Source of the DNA: JAVEDQ01 sp963783105
Lineage (GTDB): Bacteria; Actinomycetota; Actinomycetes; Frankiales; Frankiaceae
Direction of reading: 5' to 3'
NCBI GenBank assembly: GCA_963783105.1
Contig: CAWAMI010000001.1
Coordinates: forward strand, 496,001-560,000
Length of the DNA: 64,000 nucleotides
The position numbers were made by a program, and so were the translations under genes. Of the stretch, positions 55,945-64,000 are shown piece by piece. A model generated the notes under the pieces. That model did no database searches. It worked only from the letters and a program-made list of their open reading frames with translations, and was not told where the DNA came from. Position 1 is the stretch's first letter, and every line of letters begins with the position of its first letter.

Positions 55945-56919
55945 CTACGCCACGCCCTCCGGCGAGGCGCCGGAGACCTGGATGCCGTCCGCGGTGATCC
56001 GCTCGATCTCGTCCAGGTCCTCCCGGGTCAGCGTCACGTCGACGGCCGCGAGGGACCGCTCGATGTTCTTCGGCGACCGGGCGCCGACGATCGCGACGTC
56101 GATGCCGTCCTGGGCCAGCACCCAGGCGATCGCCAGCTGCGAGACCTCGCAGCCCTTGTCGGCGGCGAACTCCTTCAGCCGCTCGACGACCTGGAGGTTG
56201 GTGCGGAACTGCTCGCCGGAGAAGGCGGACGCCTGCGCCCGCCAGTCGGAGTCCTCGAACGTCTCCTCGGGGGTCATCGTCCCGCTCAGCAGGCCGGACC
56301 CGAGCGGGCTGTAGACGAGGGTGCCGATGTCGTGCTCCCGCGCGTACGGCAGGACGGCGTCCTCGATCTGCCGGCGGAACAGGTGGTACGGCGGCTGCAG
56401 GGTCTCGACCGGGCGGCGCTGCTCGAACGCGGCCATCTGCTTCTCGTCGTAGTTCGAGACGCCGACGTGCCGGATCTTGCCCTCGTCGACGAGTTCCTGC
56501 AGGTAGCCCGCCGTCTCCTCGAACGCGGTGTCGTTGTCGGGCCAGTGCACCTGGTAGAGGTCGATGTGGTCGATCTTCATCGCCTGAAGGCTCGACTCCA
56601 CGCCCGAGCGCAGGTAGTCGCGGCGGGAGTCCCGCGGCCGGTCGCCGCCAGGGTTGATGCCGCCCTTCGTCGCGATCACGACGCTGTCGCGGTTGGCGTC
56701 GAGCTCGGAGCGCAGGGCGTTGGCGAGCACCTCCTCGGAGGCGCCGAAGCCGTAGGCCTGGGCGGTGTCGAAGAAGGTCACGCCCAGCTCGTGTGCGTGG
56801 CGGATGGCCTGCTGCGCCTGTTCGGCGTCGTACGAACCCCACTCGCCAGAGACCTGCCAGGTGCCGAAGGCGATGCGCGAGACCTGCAGGCCGCTGCGGC
56901 CCAGCGTCGTGTACTCCAT
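55945..56919 (-). CDS. Aldo/keto reductase
   Basis: 324 residues from ATG 56919. AKR catalytic set: FFDTAQAYGFGASEEVLANA (Asp, Tyr), VVIATKGGINPGG (Lys) and LYQVHWPDNDTAFEE (His). The cofactor-binding end is VAIVGARSPKNIERSLAAVD. It reduces aldehydes or ketones with NADPH. It is upstream of the zinc dehydrogenase in the same direction with a 66-nt gap. The family here includes reductases of the Tas/YdhF-like clade. Confidence 0.92.
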   Translation of the reverse strand: MEYTTLGRSGLQVSRIAFGTWQVSGEWGSYDAEQAQQAIRHAHELGVTFFDTAQAYGFGASEEVLANALRSELDANRDSVVIATKGGINPGGDRPRDSRRDYLRSGVESSLQAMKIDHIDLYQVHWPDNDTAFEETAGYLQELVDEGKIRHVGVSNYDEKQMAAFEQRRPVETLQPPYHLFRRQIEDAVLPYAREHDIGTLVYSPLGSGLLSGTMTPEETFEDSDWRAQASAFSGEQFRTNLQVVERLKEFAADKGCEVSQLAIAWVLAQDGIDVAIVGARSPKNIERSLAAVDVTLTREDLDEIERITADGIQVSGASPEGVA

Positions 56920-56993
56920 GTCCGGCGCGTACCCGATGTGCAGGAAACGCAACGCCGGTTGCCGCCCCGCGCCCAGCCGGGCAGTGTGCGGGC

Positions 56994-57218
56994 ATGCCCA
57001 AGAAGCAGTGGAGTGAGCTCGACCCACGGGTCCGGCGGCTGATCGTCGTCGGCGCCTCGATCGACGGGGCCCTTCGCGTCGCGGCGCTCGTCGACCTCGC
57101 GCGGCGTCCGCCGGCCGAGATCCGCGGGTCGAGGCGGGGATGGGCCGTCGCGCTGGCGCTGGTCAGCTCCGCTGGGGTGCTGCCCGCCGTCTACTTCCGG
57201 CGGGGGCGGCTGCGCTAG
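56994..57218 (+). CDS. Small membrane protein (74 aa)
   Basis: ATG at 56994. Basic start KKQWSELDPRVRRL, then IVVGASIDGALRVAALVDLA and GWAVALALVSSAGVLPAVYF as two likely membrane helices with Arg/Lys on the flanks. No recognised family; the pattern resembles small DUF5652-type proteins. Its TAG and the purL TAG share CTAG on opposite strands. It is divergent from the aldo/keto reductase with 74 nt between. Confidence 0.65.
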   Translation: MPKKQWSELDPRVRRLIVVGASIDGALRVAALVDLARRPPAEIRGSRRGWAVALALVSSAGVLPAVYFRRGRLR

Positions 57219-59476
57219 TCGTGCGGGACCGCGTGCCCGTCGAACTCGCTCCCGCCGAAGATCGAGGGCAGCGTGTCCTCGTAGGCGGCGCGGAGCTCGT
57301 CGAGGGGCACCGACAGCACGTCCTGCACCTCGAGCGCCCCGTCCTCCGCGCCGACCGCGCCCAGCCGGGCCCACGCGAGCCCGCGCGCCTCGCACATGTC
57401 GGTGAAGCGCAGCTCCTCCGAGCGCGGCACCGACACCAGCGCCCGCCCGGCCGACTCGCTGAACAGCGCGACGAACGGATCCGTGCCCTCCGGCAGCACC
57501 ACGCGGGCGCCCCGGTGGCCCTGCAGGCACGACTCGACGAGGGCGACGGCGAGCCCGCCCTCGGACAGGTCGTGCGCCGAGGAGAGCATCCCGTCGCGGG
57601 AGCCGGCGACGAGCACCTCGGCGAGCATCTGCTCCGCGGCGAGGTCCGCGGCCGGCGGCGAGCCGCCGAGGTGCCGGTGCGCGTTCCACGCCCAGACCGA
57701 GCCGCCGAACTCGTCGCGGGTCTTCCCGAGCATCAGCAACACCTCGCCCTCGGCCTGGAAGGCGCTCGGCGTGCGGCGGGTGACGTCGTCGAAGACCCCG
57801 AGCACGCCGACGACCGGGGTCGGCAGGATCGCCGTGTCGCCGGTGCCGTTGTAGAAGGACACGTTCCCGCCGGTGACCGGGATGCCGAGCTCGCGGCAGC
57901 CGTCGGCCAGCCCGCGGCAGGCCTCCGCGAACGACCACATCACCTCGGGGTCCTCGGGTGAGCCGAAGTTCAGGCAGTCGGTGACGGCGACTGGCACCGC
58001 GCCGGTGGCGGCCACGTTGCGGCAGGCCTCGGCGAGGGCGAGCTTCGCCCCGACGTAGGGGTCGAGCGCGGCGAACCGGCCGGGGCCGTCGAGGGCCATC
58101 GCCACCCCGACGCCCGTCTGCTCGTCGAGGCGCAGCACGCCCGCGTCGTCGGGCATCGCCAGGACGGTGTTGCCGAGCACGTACCGGTCGTACTGCTCGG
58201 TGACCCAGCGCCGGGAGCAGACGTCCGGCGAGGCGATCAGCGACAGCAGTTCGGCGCGCAGGTCGATCGGGCGCGACAGCTCGCGGTCCGGCAGCGGCGC
58301 CCGGGGCGTCATGGGGCGCTCGTAGACCGGCCCGTCCTCCACCAGGGACGCCGGCGGCACGTCGACGACGGTCGAGCCGTGCCAGCGGACGACGAGCTTG
58401 CCGCTGTCGTTCACCGTGCCGACCACGGTCGCGAGCACGCCCCAGCGGGAGCAGACGTTGAGCACCTCGGTCACGTGGACCGGTTCGACGATCGCGAGCA
58501 TCCGCTCCTGCGACTCGGAGACCAGCACCTCCTCGGGCGCCATCGACGCCTCGCGCAGCGGCACCCGATCGAGGTCCACATCCATCCCGGAGCCGGCATT
58601 CGCCGCCGTCTCGGACAGGGCGCAGGTCAGCCCGGCGCCACCGAGGTCCTGGATGCCGACGACGAGGTCCCGTTCGAACAGCTCGAGCGAGCATTCGGTG
58701 ACGATCTTCTCGGTGAACGGGTCACCGACCTGGACGCTCGGGCGACGGGCCGGTCCGTCGTCGTCGAACGTCGCACTCGCGAGTACGGACACGCCGCCGA
58801 TGCCGTCGCGGCCGGTCTTGGCGCCGAACAGGATGACGGCGTTGCCGTCGCCGGTCGCCTTCGCGGTCTGCACCCGCTCGGCGGGCAGGACGCCGAGGCA
58901 CAGGGCGTTCACCAGCGGGTTGCCGGCGTAGGTGGGGTCGAAGCCGATCTCGCCGCCGATGTTGGGCAGCCCCATGCAGTTGCCGTAGCCGCCCACCCCC
59001 GCGACGACGCCGGGCAGCACCCGTGCGGTGTCGTCCGCGTCCGCCGGTCCGAACCGCAGGCTGTCCATCACCGCGACCGGGCGCGCACCCATGGCGAGGA
59101 TGTCGCGGATGATGCCGCCGACCCCGGTCGCCGCCCCCTGGTACGGCTCGACGAACGACGGGTGGTTGTGCGACTCCACCTTGAACGTCACGGCGAGCCC
59201 GCCGCCGACGTCGACGACGCCCGCGTTCTCGCCGATGCCGGCGAGCATCCGCTCGCGGCCGGGCAGGTCGCCGAACTGGCGCAGGTGCACCTTGCTCGAC
59301 TTGTAGGAGCAGTGCTCGCTCCACATCACCGAGTACATCGCGAGTTCCGGCGGGCTCGGCTGCCGGCCGAGGGTGTCGACGATGCGCTGGTACTCGTCGT
59401 CGGAGAGGCCGAGTTCGCGGTACGGCTGCTCGTCCGGGTCGTGGTGCCCCGTCAGTTCGGTGGACAGCGACGTCAC
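57215..59476 (-). CDS. purL: FGAM synthase subunit PurL
   Basis: 753 residues, the small (PurLQS) type. Motifs: YSVMWSEHCSYKSSKVHLRQ, VGIQDLGGAGLTCALSETAA, GAKTGRDGIGGVSVLAS and SSAHDLSEGGLAVALVESCL, FGSPEDPEVMWSFAEACRGL. It makes FGAM with PurQ supplying ammonia and PurS as bridge. GTG at 59476 overlaps the purQ TGA (GTGA). Confidence 0.97.
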   Translation of the reverse strand: MTSLSTELTGHHDPDEQPYRELGLSDDEYQRIVDTLGRQPSPPELAMYSVMWSEHCSYKSSKVHLRQFGDLPGRERMLAGIGENAGVVDVGGGLAVTFKVESHNHPSFVEPYQGAATGVGGIIRDILAMGARPVAVMDSLRFGPADADDTARVLPGVVAGVGGYGNCMGLPNIGGEIGFDPTYAGNPLVNALCLGVLPAERVQTAKATGDGNAVILFGAKTGRDGIGGVSVLASATFDDDGPARRPSVQVGDPFTEKIVTECSLELFERDLVVGIQDLGGAGLTCALSETAANAGSGMDVDLDRVPLREASMAPEEVLVSESQERMLAIVEPVHVTEVLNVCSRWGVLATVVGTVNDSGKLVVRWHGSTVVDVPPASLVEDGPVYERPMTPRAPLPDRELSRPIDLRAELLSLIASPDVCSRRWVTEQYDRYVLGNTVLAMPDDAGVLRLDEQTGVGVAMALDGPGRFAALDPYVGAKLALAEACRNVAATGAVPVAVTDCLNFGSPEDPEVMWSFAEACRGLADGCRELGIPVTGGNVSFYNGTGDTAILPTPVVGVLGVFDDVTRRTPSAFQAEGEVLLMLGKTRDEFGGSVWAWNAHRHLGGSPPAADLAAEQMLAEVLVAGSRDGMLSSAHDLSEGGLAVALVESCLQGHRGARVVLPEGTDPFVALFSESAGRALVSVPRSEELRFTDMCEARGLAWARLGAVGAEDGALEVQDVLSVPLDELRAAYEDTLPSIFGGSEFDGHAVPHD

Positions 59477-60168
59477 GCCGCCACCGCCAGCGTCTGCAGC
59501 GCGGAGACGAACAGGCCGAGGCCGTCCTCGCTCGGGCCGGTCAGCGACTCGATGGCGTGCTCCGGGTGGGGCATCAGCCCGACCACCCTCCCGTCGGCGG
59601 AGGTGACGCCGGCGATGTCGTTCAGCGACCCGTTGGGATTACGGTCCGCGGGCCCGACGCCGAGGTAGCGGAAGGCGACCCGGCCCTCGCCCTCGAGTTC
59701 GGCCAGCGTCGCCGCCGACGCGACGTAGCGGCCCTCCCCGTGCTTGACCGGGATCAGCACCTGACTCGAGGGCTCGAACGCCGACGTCCAGGCCGACGTC
59801 GTGTTCTCGACCCGCAGCCACTGGTCGCGGCAGACGAAGTGCCGGGCGGCGTTGCGGGTCAGCGCGCCGGGCAGCAGGTGCGCCTCGCAGAGGACCTGGA
59901 AGCCGTTGCAGATGCCGAGCACCGGGAGGCCGCGCCCGGCGGCGTCGACGACGGCCCGGACGACCGGCGAGAAGCGGGCGATCGCCCCGGCCCGCAGGTA
60001 GTCGCCGTAGGAGAAACCGCCGGGCAGGACGACCGCGTCCACGCCCTGCAGGTCCTCGTCGCCGTGCCACAGGGCCACGGGTTGCGCACCCGCGAGCCGG
60101 ACCGCGCGTTGCGCATCCCGGTCGTCGAGCGAGCCGGGAAAGGTCACCACTCCGATGCGGGCCGCCAC
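59473..60168 (-). CDS. purQ: FGAM synthase glutaminase subunit PurQ
   Basis: 231 residues, class I glutamine amidotransferase. The nucleophile Cys is in PVLGICNGFQVLCEAHLLPG, the Gly loop in VLPGGFSYGDYLRAGAIARF and the His-x-Glu in GLMPHPEHAIESL. It releases ammonia for PurL. Start GTG/ATG at 60168. A 60-nt gap separates it from the RsbW-like gene, so it may have its own promoter or share the purS transcript. Confidence 0.97.
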   Translation of the reverse strand: MAARIGVVTFPGSLDDRDAQRAVRLAGAQPVALWHGDEDLQGVDAVVLPGGFSYGDYLRAGAIARFSPVVRAVVDAAGRGLPVLGICNGFQVLCEAHLLPGALTRNAARHFVCRDQWLRVENTTSAWTSAFEPSSQVLIPVKHGEGRYVASAATLAELEGEGRVAFRYLGVGPADRNPNGSLNDIAGVTSADGRVVGLMPHPEHAIESLTGPSEDGLGLFVSALQTLAVAA

Positions 60169-60228
60169 GCTCGGAGAGCCTATCGACGCGGGTCCGTTGG
60201 GGCCGGGCTCGCCCGCCCGGGCCGGCCG

Positions 60229-60663
60229 CTAACCCTCGGCGCCGATCTGGTGGATGACCGCGCCCGGTTTCCAGCTCAGCTGCTTCTCGAGGTGCACCTT
60301 CGTGCCGAAGTCGGCCGCGGAGTCGAAGTGCACCGAGTCCATCAGCTCGCGCATCAGCGCGAGGCCGCGCCCGGACTCGTCGTCCGGCGTGGGAGGGGCG
60401 ATCGTGTCCGGATCGAAGCCCGGTCCGTGGTCCACGACGTCGAGGAAGGCGCGCCGCTCGTCGAAGCCGACCGTGACCTCGTAGACCGAGTCCTCGTCGA
60501 CGTGCCGGAGCACGTTGGCGCACGCCTCGGTCAGCGCCAGCTCGACGTCCTCGATGACGGAGTCCGTCGCCCCCACGACCTCGAGAGACCTGCCGCAGAG
60601 CCGGCGCAGGATCGGAATGGTCACCGCGTCGCGGGGGAGCTCGAACTTCACGGTGACCTGCAC
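60229..60663 (-). CDS. RsbW-like ATP-binding (anti-sigma/kinase) protein
   Basis: 144 residues of HATPase_c_2 fold. The ATP-binding blocks are VELALTEACANVLRHVDEDS (N box), VDHGPGFDPD and SGRGLALMRELMD. RsbW-type proteins hold sigma factors and phosphorylate STAS antagonists. No sigma factor or STAS gene is beside it. It lies 9 nt after purS, within the purS-purQ-purL run, so it is probably co-transcribed. Start GTG at 60663. Confidence 0.85.
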   Translation of the reverse strand: MQVTVKFELPRDAVTIPILRRLCGRSLEVVGATDSVIEDVELALTEACANVLRHVDEDSVYEVTVGFDERRAFLDVVDHGPGFDPDTIAPPTPDDESGRGLALMRELMDSVHFDSAADFGTKVHLEKQLSWKPGAVIHQIGAEG

Positions 60664-60672
60664 GCGGAGGTC

Positions 60673-60909
60673 CTACCCTTCCAGGCGCACGGTGTAGTCC
60701 TCGATCACCGGGTTCGCGAGCAGCCGATCGGCCAGCGACTCGATCTGCTCCAGATCGGGTTCGCCGTCGACCTCGATCTCGAAGCGCTTGCCCTGCCGCA
60801 CGCCGGTCACGCCGGCGACGCCGAGTCGGGGGAGCGCCGCGAGGACCGCACCCCCCTGCGGGTCGAGGATCTCCGGCTTGAGCATCACGTCCACGACCAC
60901 ACGCGCCAT
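60673..60909 (-). CDS. purS: FGAM synthase subunit PurS
   Basis: 78 residues from ATG 60909: ARVVVDVMLKPEILDPQGGA, VLAALPRLGVAGVTGVRQGK and RFEIEVDGEPDL, LANPVIEDYTVRLEG. It forms the bridge between PurL and PurQ. Length is normal. The first gene of the purS-RsbW-like-purQ-purL group. Confidence 0.95.
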   Translation of the reverse strand: MARVVVDVMLKPEILDPQGGAVLAALPRLGVAGVTGVRQGKRFEIEVDGEPDLEQIESLADRLLANPVIEDYTVRLEG

Positions 60910-60958
60910 GGCGGTCATGCTAGGCGGCCCCCGGGCGGCCTTCGGGCTCCCGAGGCGA

Positions 60959-61750
60959 TCAGACGCCGAACAGGTTCGGGAAGCGGATGAAGCTCGGGTT
61001 CGCCGAGTCGGTGGTGATGGTGTGCTGCCCCTGCGGCGCCTTGAACACGACGACGGGCGTGTAGCCCTTCCGGAAACTCAGCGAGCGCGCACCCATCGAG
61101 AAGTTGGCGACCCCGCCGGAGATGGTGCCCGAGCCCTGGGAGAGCTGGCTGCAGGCACCGTCCTTCTCCTCGTAGAGGGTCGCCGTCACCGGACCGCTGC
61201 CCGAGATCCGCAGGTGGACGGCGGGCGCGCCGTTGAAGCCGATGTTCAGGTAGGTCAGCGGGATGCCGTAGTAGTCGACTTCGTCGGGTTCGTTCGCGCA
61301 GCCCGTTGCGGAGGTACCGCCGACGAGGGGACCGAGCACACCACCGACGCCGCCGGTCGCCGTGGGGAACGTGTTCTGACCCGAGGTCGTCGCGCTGCGG
61401 TTGGGGTCGAGCAGGTTGACGCCCGACAGATAGAGGACGTCGCCACCGTTCTGGTAGCCCTGGGGGGAGCCGGCTCCCTGCGCCCCCTGGATGTCGGGCC
61501 GCCCGACGGTGCCGGGGACGCCGGTGCCGCCACCGCCGCCACCGGGGTCCTGCGCCGCCGTCCCGACCGGCGAAAGGGTGTTGATGGAGTACGGCGCGGG
61601 CGGAGGGGAGCTGGGCGGCACGGAGCCACCACCGGGGTCGGCCACCTTGACCGAGCTCCCGCCGCTCTCCGCGATCGTGCTGTAGCCCAGGAACCCGAGC
61701 ACCGCGACGGCGCCCACGGCGACCAGAGGTCCCGCCTTCCCTATCGCCAT
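60959..61750 (-). CDS. Secreted/anchored protein of unknown function
   Basis: 263 residues. N-terminal helix LVAVGAVAVLGFLGYSTIA after basic AIGKAG. The middle is Pro/Gly rich (PPSSPPPAPYS, GGGGGGTGVPG). The C-terminal half looks folded: DYYGIPLTYLNIGFNGAPAV, VTATLYEEKDGACSQLSQGS and TPVVVFKAPQGQHTITTDSA. Two Cys may pair. No family recognised. It starts 278 nt from the divergent MerR gene. Confidence 0.68.
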   Translation of the reverse strand: MAIGKAGPLVAVGAVAVLGFLGYSTIAESGGSSVKVADPGGGSVPPSSPPPAPYSINTLSPVGTAAQDPGGGGGGTGVPGTVGRPDIQGAQGAGSPQGYQNGGDVLYLSGVNLLDPNRSATTSGQNTFPTATGGVGGVLGPLVGGTSATGCANEPDEVDYYGIPLTYLNIGFNGAPAVHLRISGSGPVTATLYEEKDGACSQLSQGSGTISGGVANFSMGARSLSFRKGYTPVVVFKAPQGQHTITTDSANPSFIRFPNLFGV

Positions 61751-62028
61751 GCAGACTCCAACGTCCCGGCCAGCTGTCGGTTACGGGCAGTGCTGCCCCC
61801 CGCCGGGCACCACGACACCTACGGACGGTAACCGCAGCGAAATCCGTCGTGGATCTCGCCGTGGTGGGCTTGCGACGGGGAGCCGCGGCCCGCCGGCGCG
61901 CCAGGACCTACAGCAGGACGTACGGACAACTGTCGGCAACGACTGATGGCAACCGGCCCGTTCATCATTACGGTTCCGGTAGGTCCCGCCGGCTCGTCCG
62001 CACGGTGAGACGTGACGCAGGAGGTCGA

Positions 62029-62787
62029 GTGAGTACGCCCGAGCCGGATCACCAGCCGCAGGAGCTGACGATCGACGAGCTCGCCCGCGCCGTGAACATG
62101 ACCGTGCGCAACGTGCGCGCCTACGCCAGCCGCGGCCTGATGCCGGCTCCTCGTCTCGTCGGCCGCACCGGCTACTACGGCGACGAGCACATCAGCCGGC
62201 TGACCCTCGTGCGTGAGCTGCTGAACGAGGGCTACACCCTCGCCGCCGTGGAGCGCATCGTCGGCAGCGGCCTGCCGGCCGGCGCGAACGCCCTGGCGGT
62301 GCTCTCCTCGCTGCGGACGCCGTTCCGGGCCGAGGAGGCCGAGATCATCGACCGTGCGGCGTTGACGGCGCGGGCGGGCGGGCGCAACGACGAAGCCGTC
62401 GCGCGGCTGGAGGAGCTCGGCATCCTCGAACGGCTCGAGGGCGACCGCGTGCGGGTGCTGCAGCCGGCGGTGTTCGCCGCCGGGCTGCAGGTCATCCGCC
62501 TCGGGCTGCCGGCGGGCGACGTGCTGGACGTGTACGAGGGGCTGCGCGGGCAGGTCCGGGAGGTGGCCGACGTGTTCGTCGGCCTGTTCATGGGTTCGGT
62601 CTGGCGTCGCTACCTCGAGGAGGGCATGCCGGAGGAGCGGCTCCCGGAGGTCCAGTCGGTGGTCGAGCGCCTGCATCCGGCCGCGGTGCAGACGCTGCTC
62701 GCGGTCTTCCGCACCGCTATGGCGGAGGCGGTGGACGAGGCGATCGGCGCGGAGCTGGCGGCGATGCCGCCGGACGAGCGGGACTGA
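62029..62787 (+). CDS. MerR-family regulator
   Basis: 252 residues. HTH: LTIDELARAVNMTVRNVRAY and ASRGLMPAPRLVGRTGYYGD, then the helical VRELLNEGYTLAAVERIVG. The C-terminal 150 residues are helical and not of the metal-sensing kind. GTG at 62029 follows AGGAGGTCGA. It converges on the AurF-type gene with a repeat array between; this pair of neighbours is seen in other actinobacteria, so a functional link is likely. Confidence 0.9.
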   Translation: MSTPEPDHQPQELTIDELARAVNMTVRNVRAYASRGLMPAPRLVGRTGYYGDEHISRLTLVRELLNEGYTLAAVERIVGSGLPAGANALAVLSSLRTPFRAEEAEIIDRAALTARAGGRNDEAVARLEELGILERLEGDRVRVLQPAVFAAGLQVIRLGLPAGDVLDVYEGLRGQVREVADVFVGLFMGSVWRRYLEEGMPEERLPEVQSVVERLHPAAVQTLLAVFRTAMAEAVDEAIGAELAAMPPDERD

Positions 62788-62797
62788 CGAGACCTTC

Positions 62798-62853
62798 GGC
62801 GACTCCGCTCAGGCGACTCCGCTGAGGCGACTCCGCTGAGGCGACTCCGCTCA
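62798..62853. repeat. 14-bp tandem repeat, four copies, with CTCAG/CTGAG hairpin potential
   Basis: Units GGCGACTCCGCTCA or GGCGACTCCGCTGA. The C/G change in the 13th base lets adjacent units pair as CTCAG ... CTGAG. The last unit supplies the stop codon of the AurF-type gene. It fills the gap between two convergent genes and may act as a bidirectional terminator. Confidence 0.85.
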
Positions 62854-63789
62854 GGCGACGAGGCCGGAGCTGCGCCAGAACACCCGGCGGTCCATGCCGG
62901 TGATGAGCCCCTGGTCGGTGAAGAAGTCCACCGCCTTCCGCGCGGCGTGGCGACGCGTCGCCGCCCAGTGCGGGTTGGTCCGGGCGGCCCGCGCGGCCTC
63001 GCGGCGGTCCAGCCCGACGGAGGCGTAGACGTCCGGGTGCACCAGGCGCGCGGTTGCCATCACCGCGACGACTCCGAGCACTCCTCTGCTCACCGCCCGC
63101 TCGAACCGGCCAAGCTCGGCGACCTGGCGCGCCGTCTCGTCCCGCGCGTAGCGCATGTGCCGCGCCTCCTCGACGACGTGGATGCGCGAGACGGACCGGA
63201 CCAGCGGTTGCACCCGCTCGTCGCTCATGGCCTCGCGCTGCAGGGCGTCGAGGATCTCCTCGGCGTAGAGCGCCCCGGCGAAGGTCAGCGTGGGGTTCGA
63301 CAGGGTCTTGAACGGCCGTCCCATGGCGTGCGCGAGCCGGCCCGGCCCGTAGTCGGGGCAGCCGAGGGTCTCGATCATGCGCCCGAACATCATCGAGTGC
63401 CGGCACTCGTCGGCGATCTCGGTGAAGGCGAAGCGGGCGTGGGCGTCCGTCATGCTCCGGTCGTAGAGCGAGCGGACGAGCATCTGCGTCAGGATCGTCT
63501 CGAACCAGATGCCGACGCTGGCGATGCTCGCCACCTCGTGCTTGGTCAGCTCGATGCGCTGCTGTTCGGACATCCGCCGCCACAGCTGCGTGCCGTAGAG
63601 CGTGCTGCGCTCGGGCGGGGCGTACCAGAGCCCGGGGACGGGCGGGGCGTCCCAGTCGATGTCGACCTGGGGGTCGAAGCTGACGCGCGCGGCGGACGAG
63701 AGCAGCCGCTGGGCGGTGCGGGTCCGGTCCTGCTCGATCGCCGGGACGTCTGCTGTTCCCGGAACGTCTGCTGTAGCCGTAACGGACAT
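62851..63789 (-). CDS. AurF-family diiron oxygenase
   Basis: 312 residues. The diiron ligands are in ELTKHEVASIASVGIWFETI (Glu), FTEIADECRHSMMFGRMIET (Glu-x-x-His), GALYAEEILDALQREAMSD (Glu) and RIHVVEEARHMRYARDE (Glu-x-x-His). AurF oxidises p-aminobenzoate; other members act on unknown amines or lipids. The N-terminal TADVPGTADVPA comes from an 18-bp repeat. ATG at 63789. It converges on MerR. Confidence 0.88.
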   Translation of the reverse strand: MSVTATADVPGTADVPAIEQDRTRTAQRLLSSAARVSFDPQVDIDWDAPPVPGLWYAPPERSTLYGTQLWRRMSEQQRIELTKHEVASIASVGIWFETILTQMLVRSLYDRSMTDAHARFAFTEIADECRHSMMFGRMIETLGCPDYGPGRLAHAMGRPFKTLSNPTLTFAGALYAEEILDALQREAMSDERVQPLVRSVSRIHVVEEARHMRYARDETARQVAELGRFERAVSRGVLGVVAVMATARLVHPDVYASVGLDRREAARAARTNPHWAATRRHAARKAVDFFTDQGLITGMDRRVFWRSSGLVA

Positions 63790-63990
63790 GCCGCCCCCTC
63801 GTGTCGCCCCGGCCGCTCGCCGAGAACTGCGTCGTTCCCAATCGACCCAACGTCAACCGAGACAACGACGGATGGAACGGTAGCGCGTCCGGAAGGCACC
63901 GGGAAGCACCGGCGTGTCTGAGAAGATCCGGCAACAGCTGAACCGGGTGGTGCGCCGGACGAGGACTGGCCGACCGAACAGGGGAGGGCC

Positions 63991-64000
63991 GTGGCCGAGT
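63991..64000 (+). CDS. Start of a gene running off the right edge
   Basis: GTG GCC GAG follows GGGGAGGGCC, a strong ribosome site with 4-5 nt spacing. Only three codons are inside the window, so no product can be given. An open frame from GTG 63913 also runs to the edge but has a weaker ribosome site. Confidence 0.45.

Overview
This is a very GC-rich stretch of an actinobacterial chromosome, most likely from the Pseudonocardiales or a near relative. The pointers are: codons ending in G/C; many GTG starts and GTGA stop/start overlaps; promoters placed for leaderless mRNAs; HAIR operators with an HspR-controlled dnaK operon; a mycobacterial-type leucine catabolic cluster (compare M. tuberculosis Rv2498c-Rv2502c with TetR Rv2506); a mycobacterial-type purL/purQ/purS and purF/purM layout; and a perfect actinobacterial LexA box. 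The genus is inference.

Layout. 0-6.3 kb: leucine/isovalerate-type acyl-CoA degradation (CitE lyase, MaoC hydratase, acyl-CoA dehydrogenase, biotin carboxylase, carboxyltransferase) and its divergent TetR gene, with a palindrome between them. 6.3-9.7 kb: a Ser/Gly-rich surface protein, a frame-broken 13E12-type DUF222/HNH gene with a LexA box over its start, and a broken second copy of the surface protein's C-terminus. 10-15.7 kb: a small zinc-finger protein, a metallo-beta-lactamase-fold hydrolase, an OafA-type acyltransferase, a WYL regulator, a GNAT and an SRPBCC protein. 15.75-24.2 kb: a genomic island at tRNA-Gly(CCC), bounded by a 46-bp direct repeat. It carries an in-frame fusion of PAS-GGDEF to the catalytic end of a tyrosine integrase, a GAF-ANTAR/KaiC-like pair, and several small DNA-binding or unknown proteins. 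24.2-32 kb: dcd, a secreted GH25 lysozyme with LGFP repeats, a type VII secretion-like gene pair, a VOC protein and a large HdrD-like Fe-S protein. 32-33.7 kb: an AbiEi/Vsr-like gene flanked on each side by two copies of a hairpin element with constant spacing. 33.7-40.8 kb: the dnaK-grpE-dnaJ-hspR operon and clpB, with three HAIR sites. 40.8-45.6 kb: VapBC-type toxin-antitoxin, an SDR, pyrE, a CPA1 antiporter, a DUF3137-like protein and LemA. 45.6-60.9 kb: an epimerase, purM, purF, a sterol-carrier-like protein, a hydrolase, TetR with a Baeyer-Villiger monooxygenase, two oxidoreductases, and purL-purQ-(RsbW-like)-purS. 61-64 kb: a secreted protein, a MerR regulator, an AurF-type diiron oxygenase and the start of one more gene.

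Reading-frame quality. At least six indels, mostly single extra bases, break otherwise well-conserved frames: near 2924, 4691, 6229, 8420, 9193 and 31697. One lies in a widely conserved Fe-S protein and the surrounding codons look healthy, so assembly error is the simplest explanation. Three fall in one catabolic cluster including its regulator, so recent inactivation remains possible.

How the parts work together. The acyl-CoA enzymes form one degradation route under TetR control. The heat-shock operon and clpB form an HspR regulon. The pur genes give three consecutive-pathway activities. The tRNA-Gly island looks like an immobilised remnant whose cargo is mainly signalling and small regulatory proteins. 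The most unusual items are the GGDEF-integrase chimera, the island KaiC/ANTAR operon, and the paired hairpin elements around the AbiEi/Vsr-like gene.
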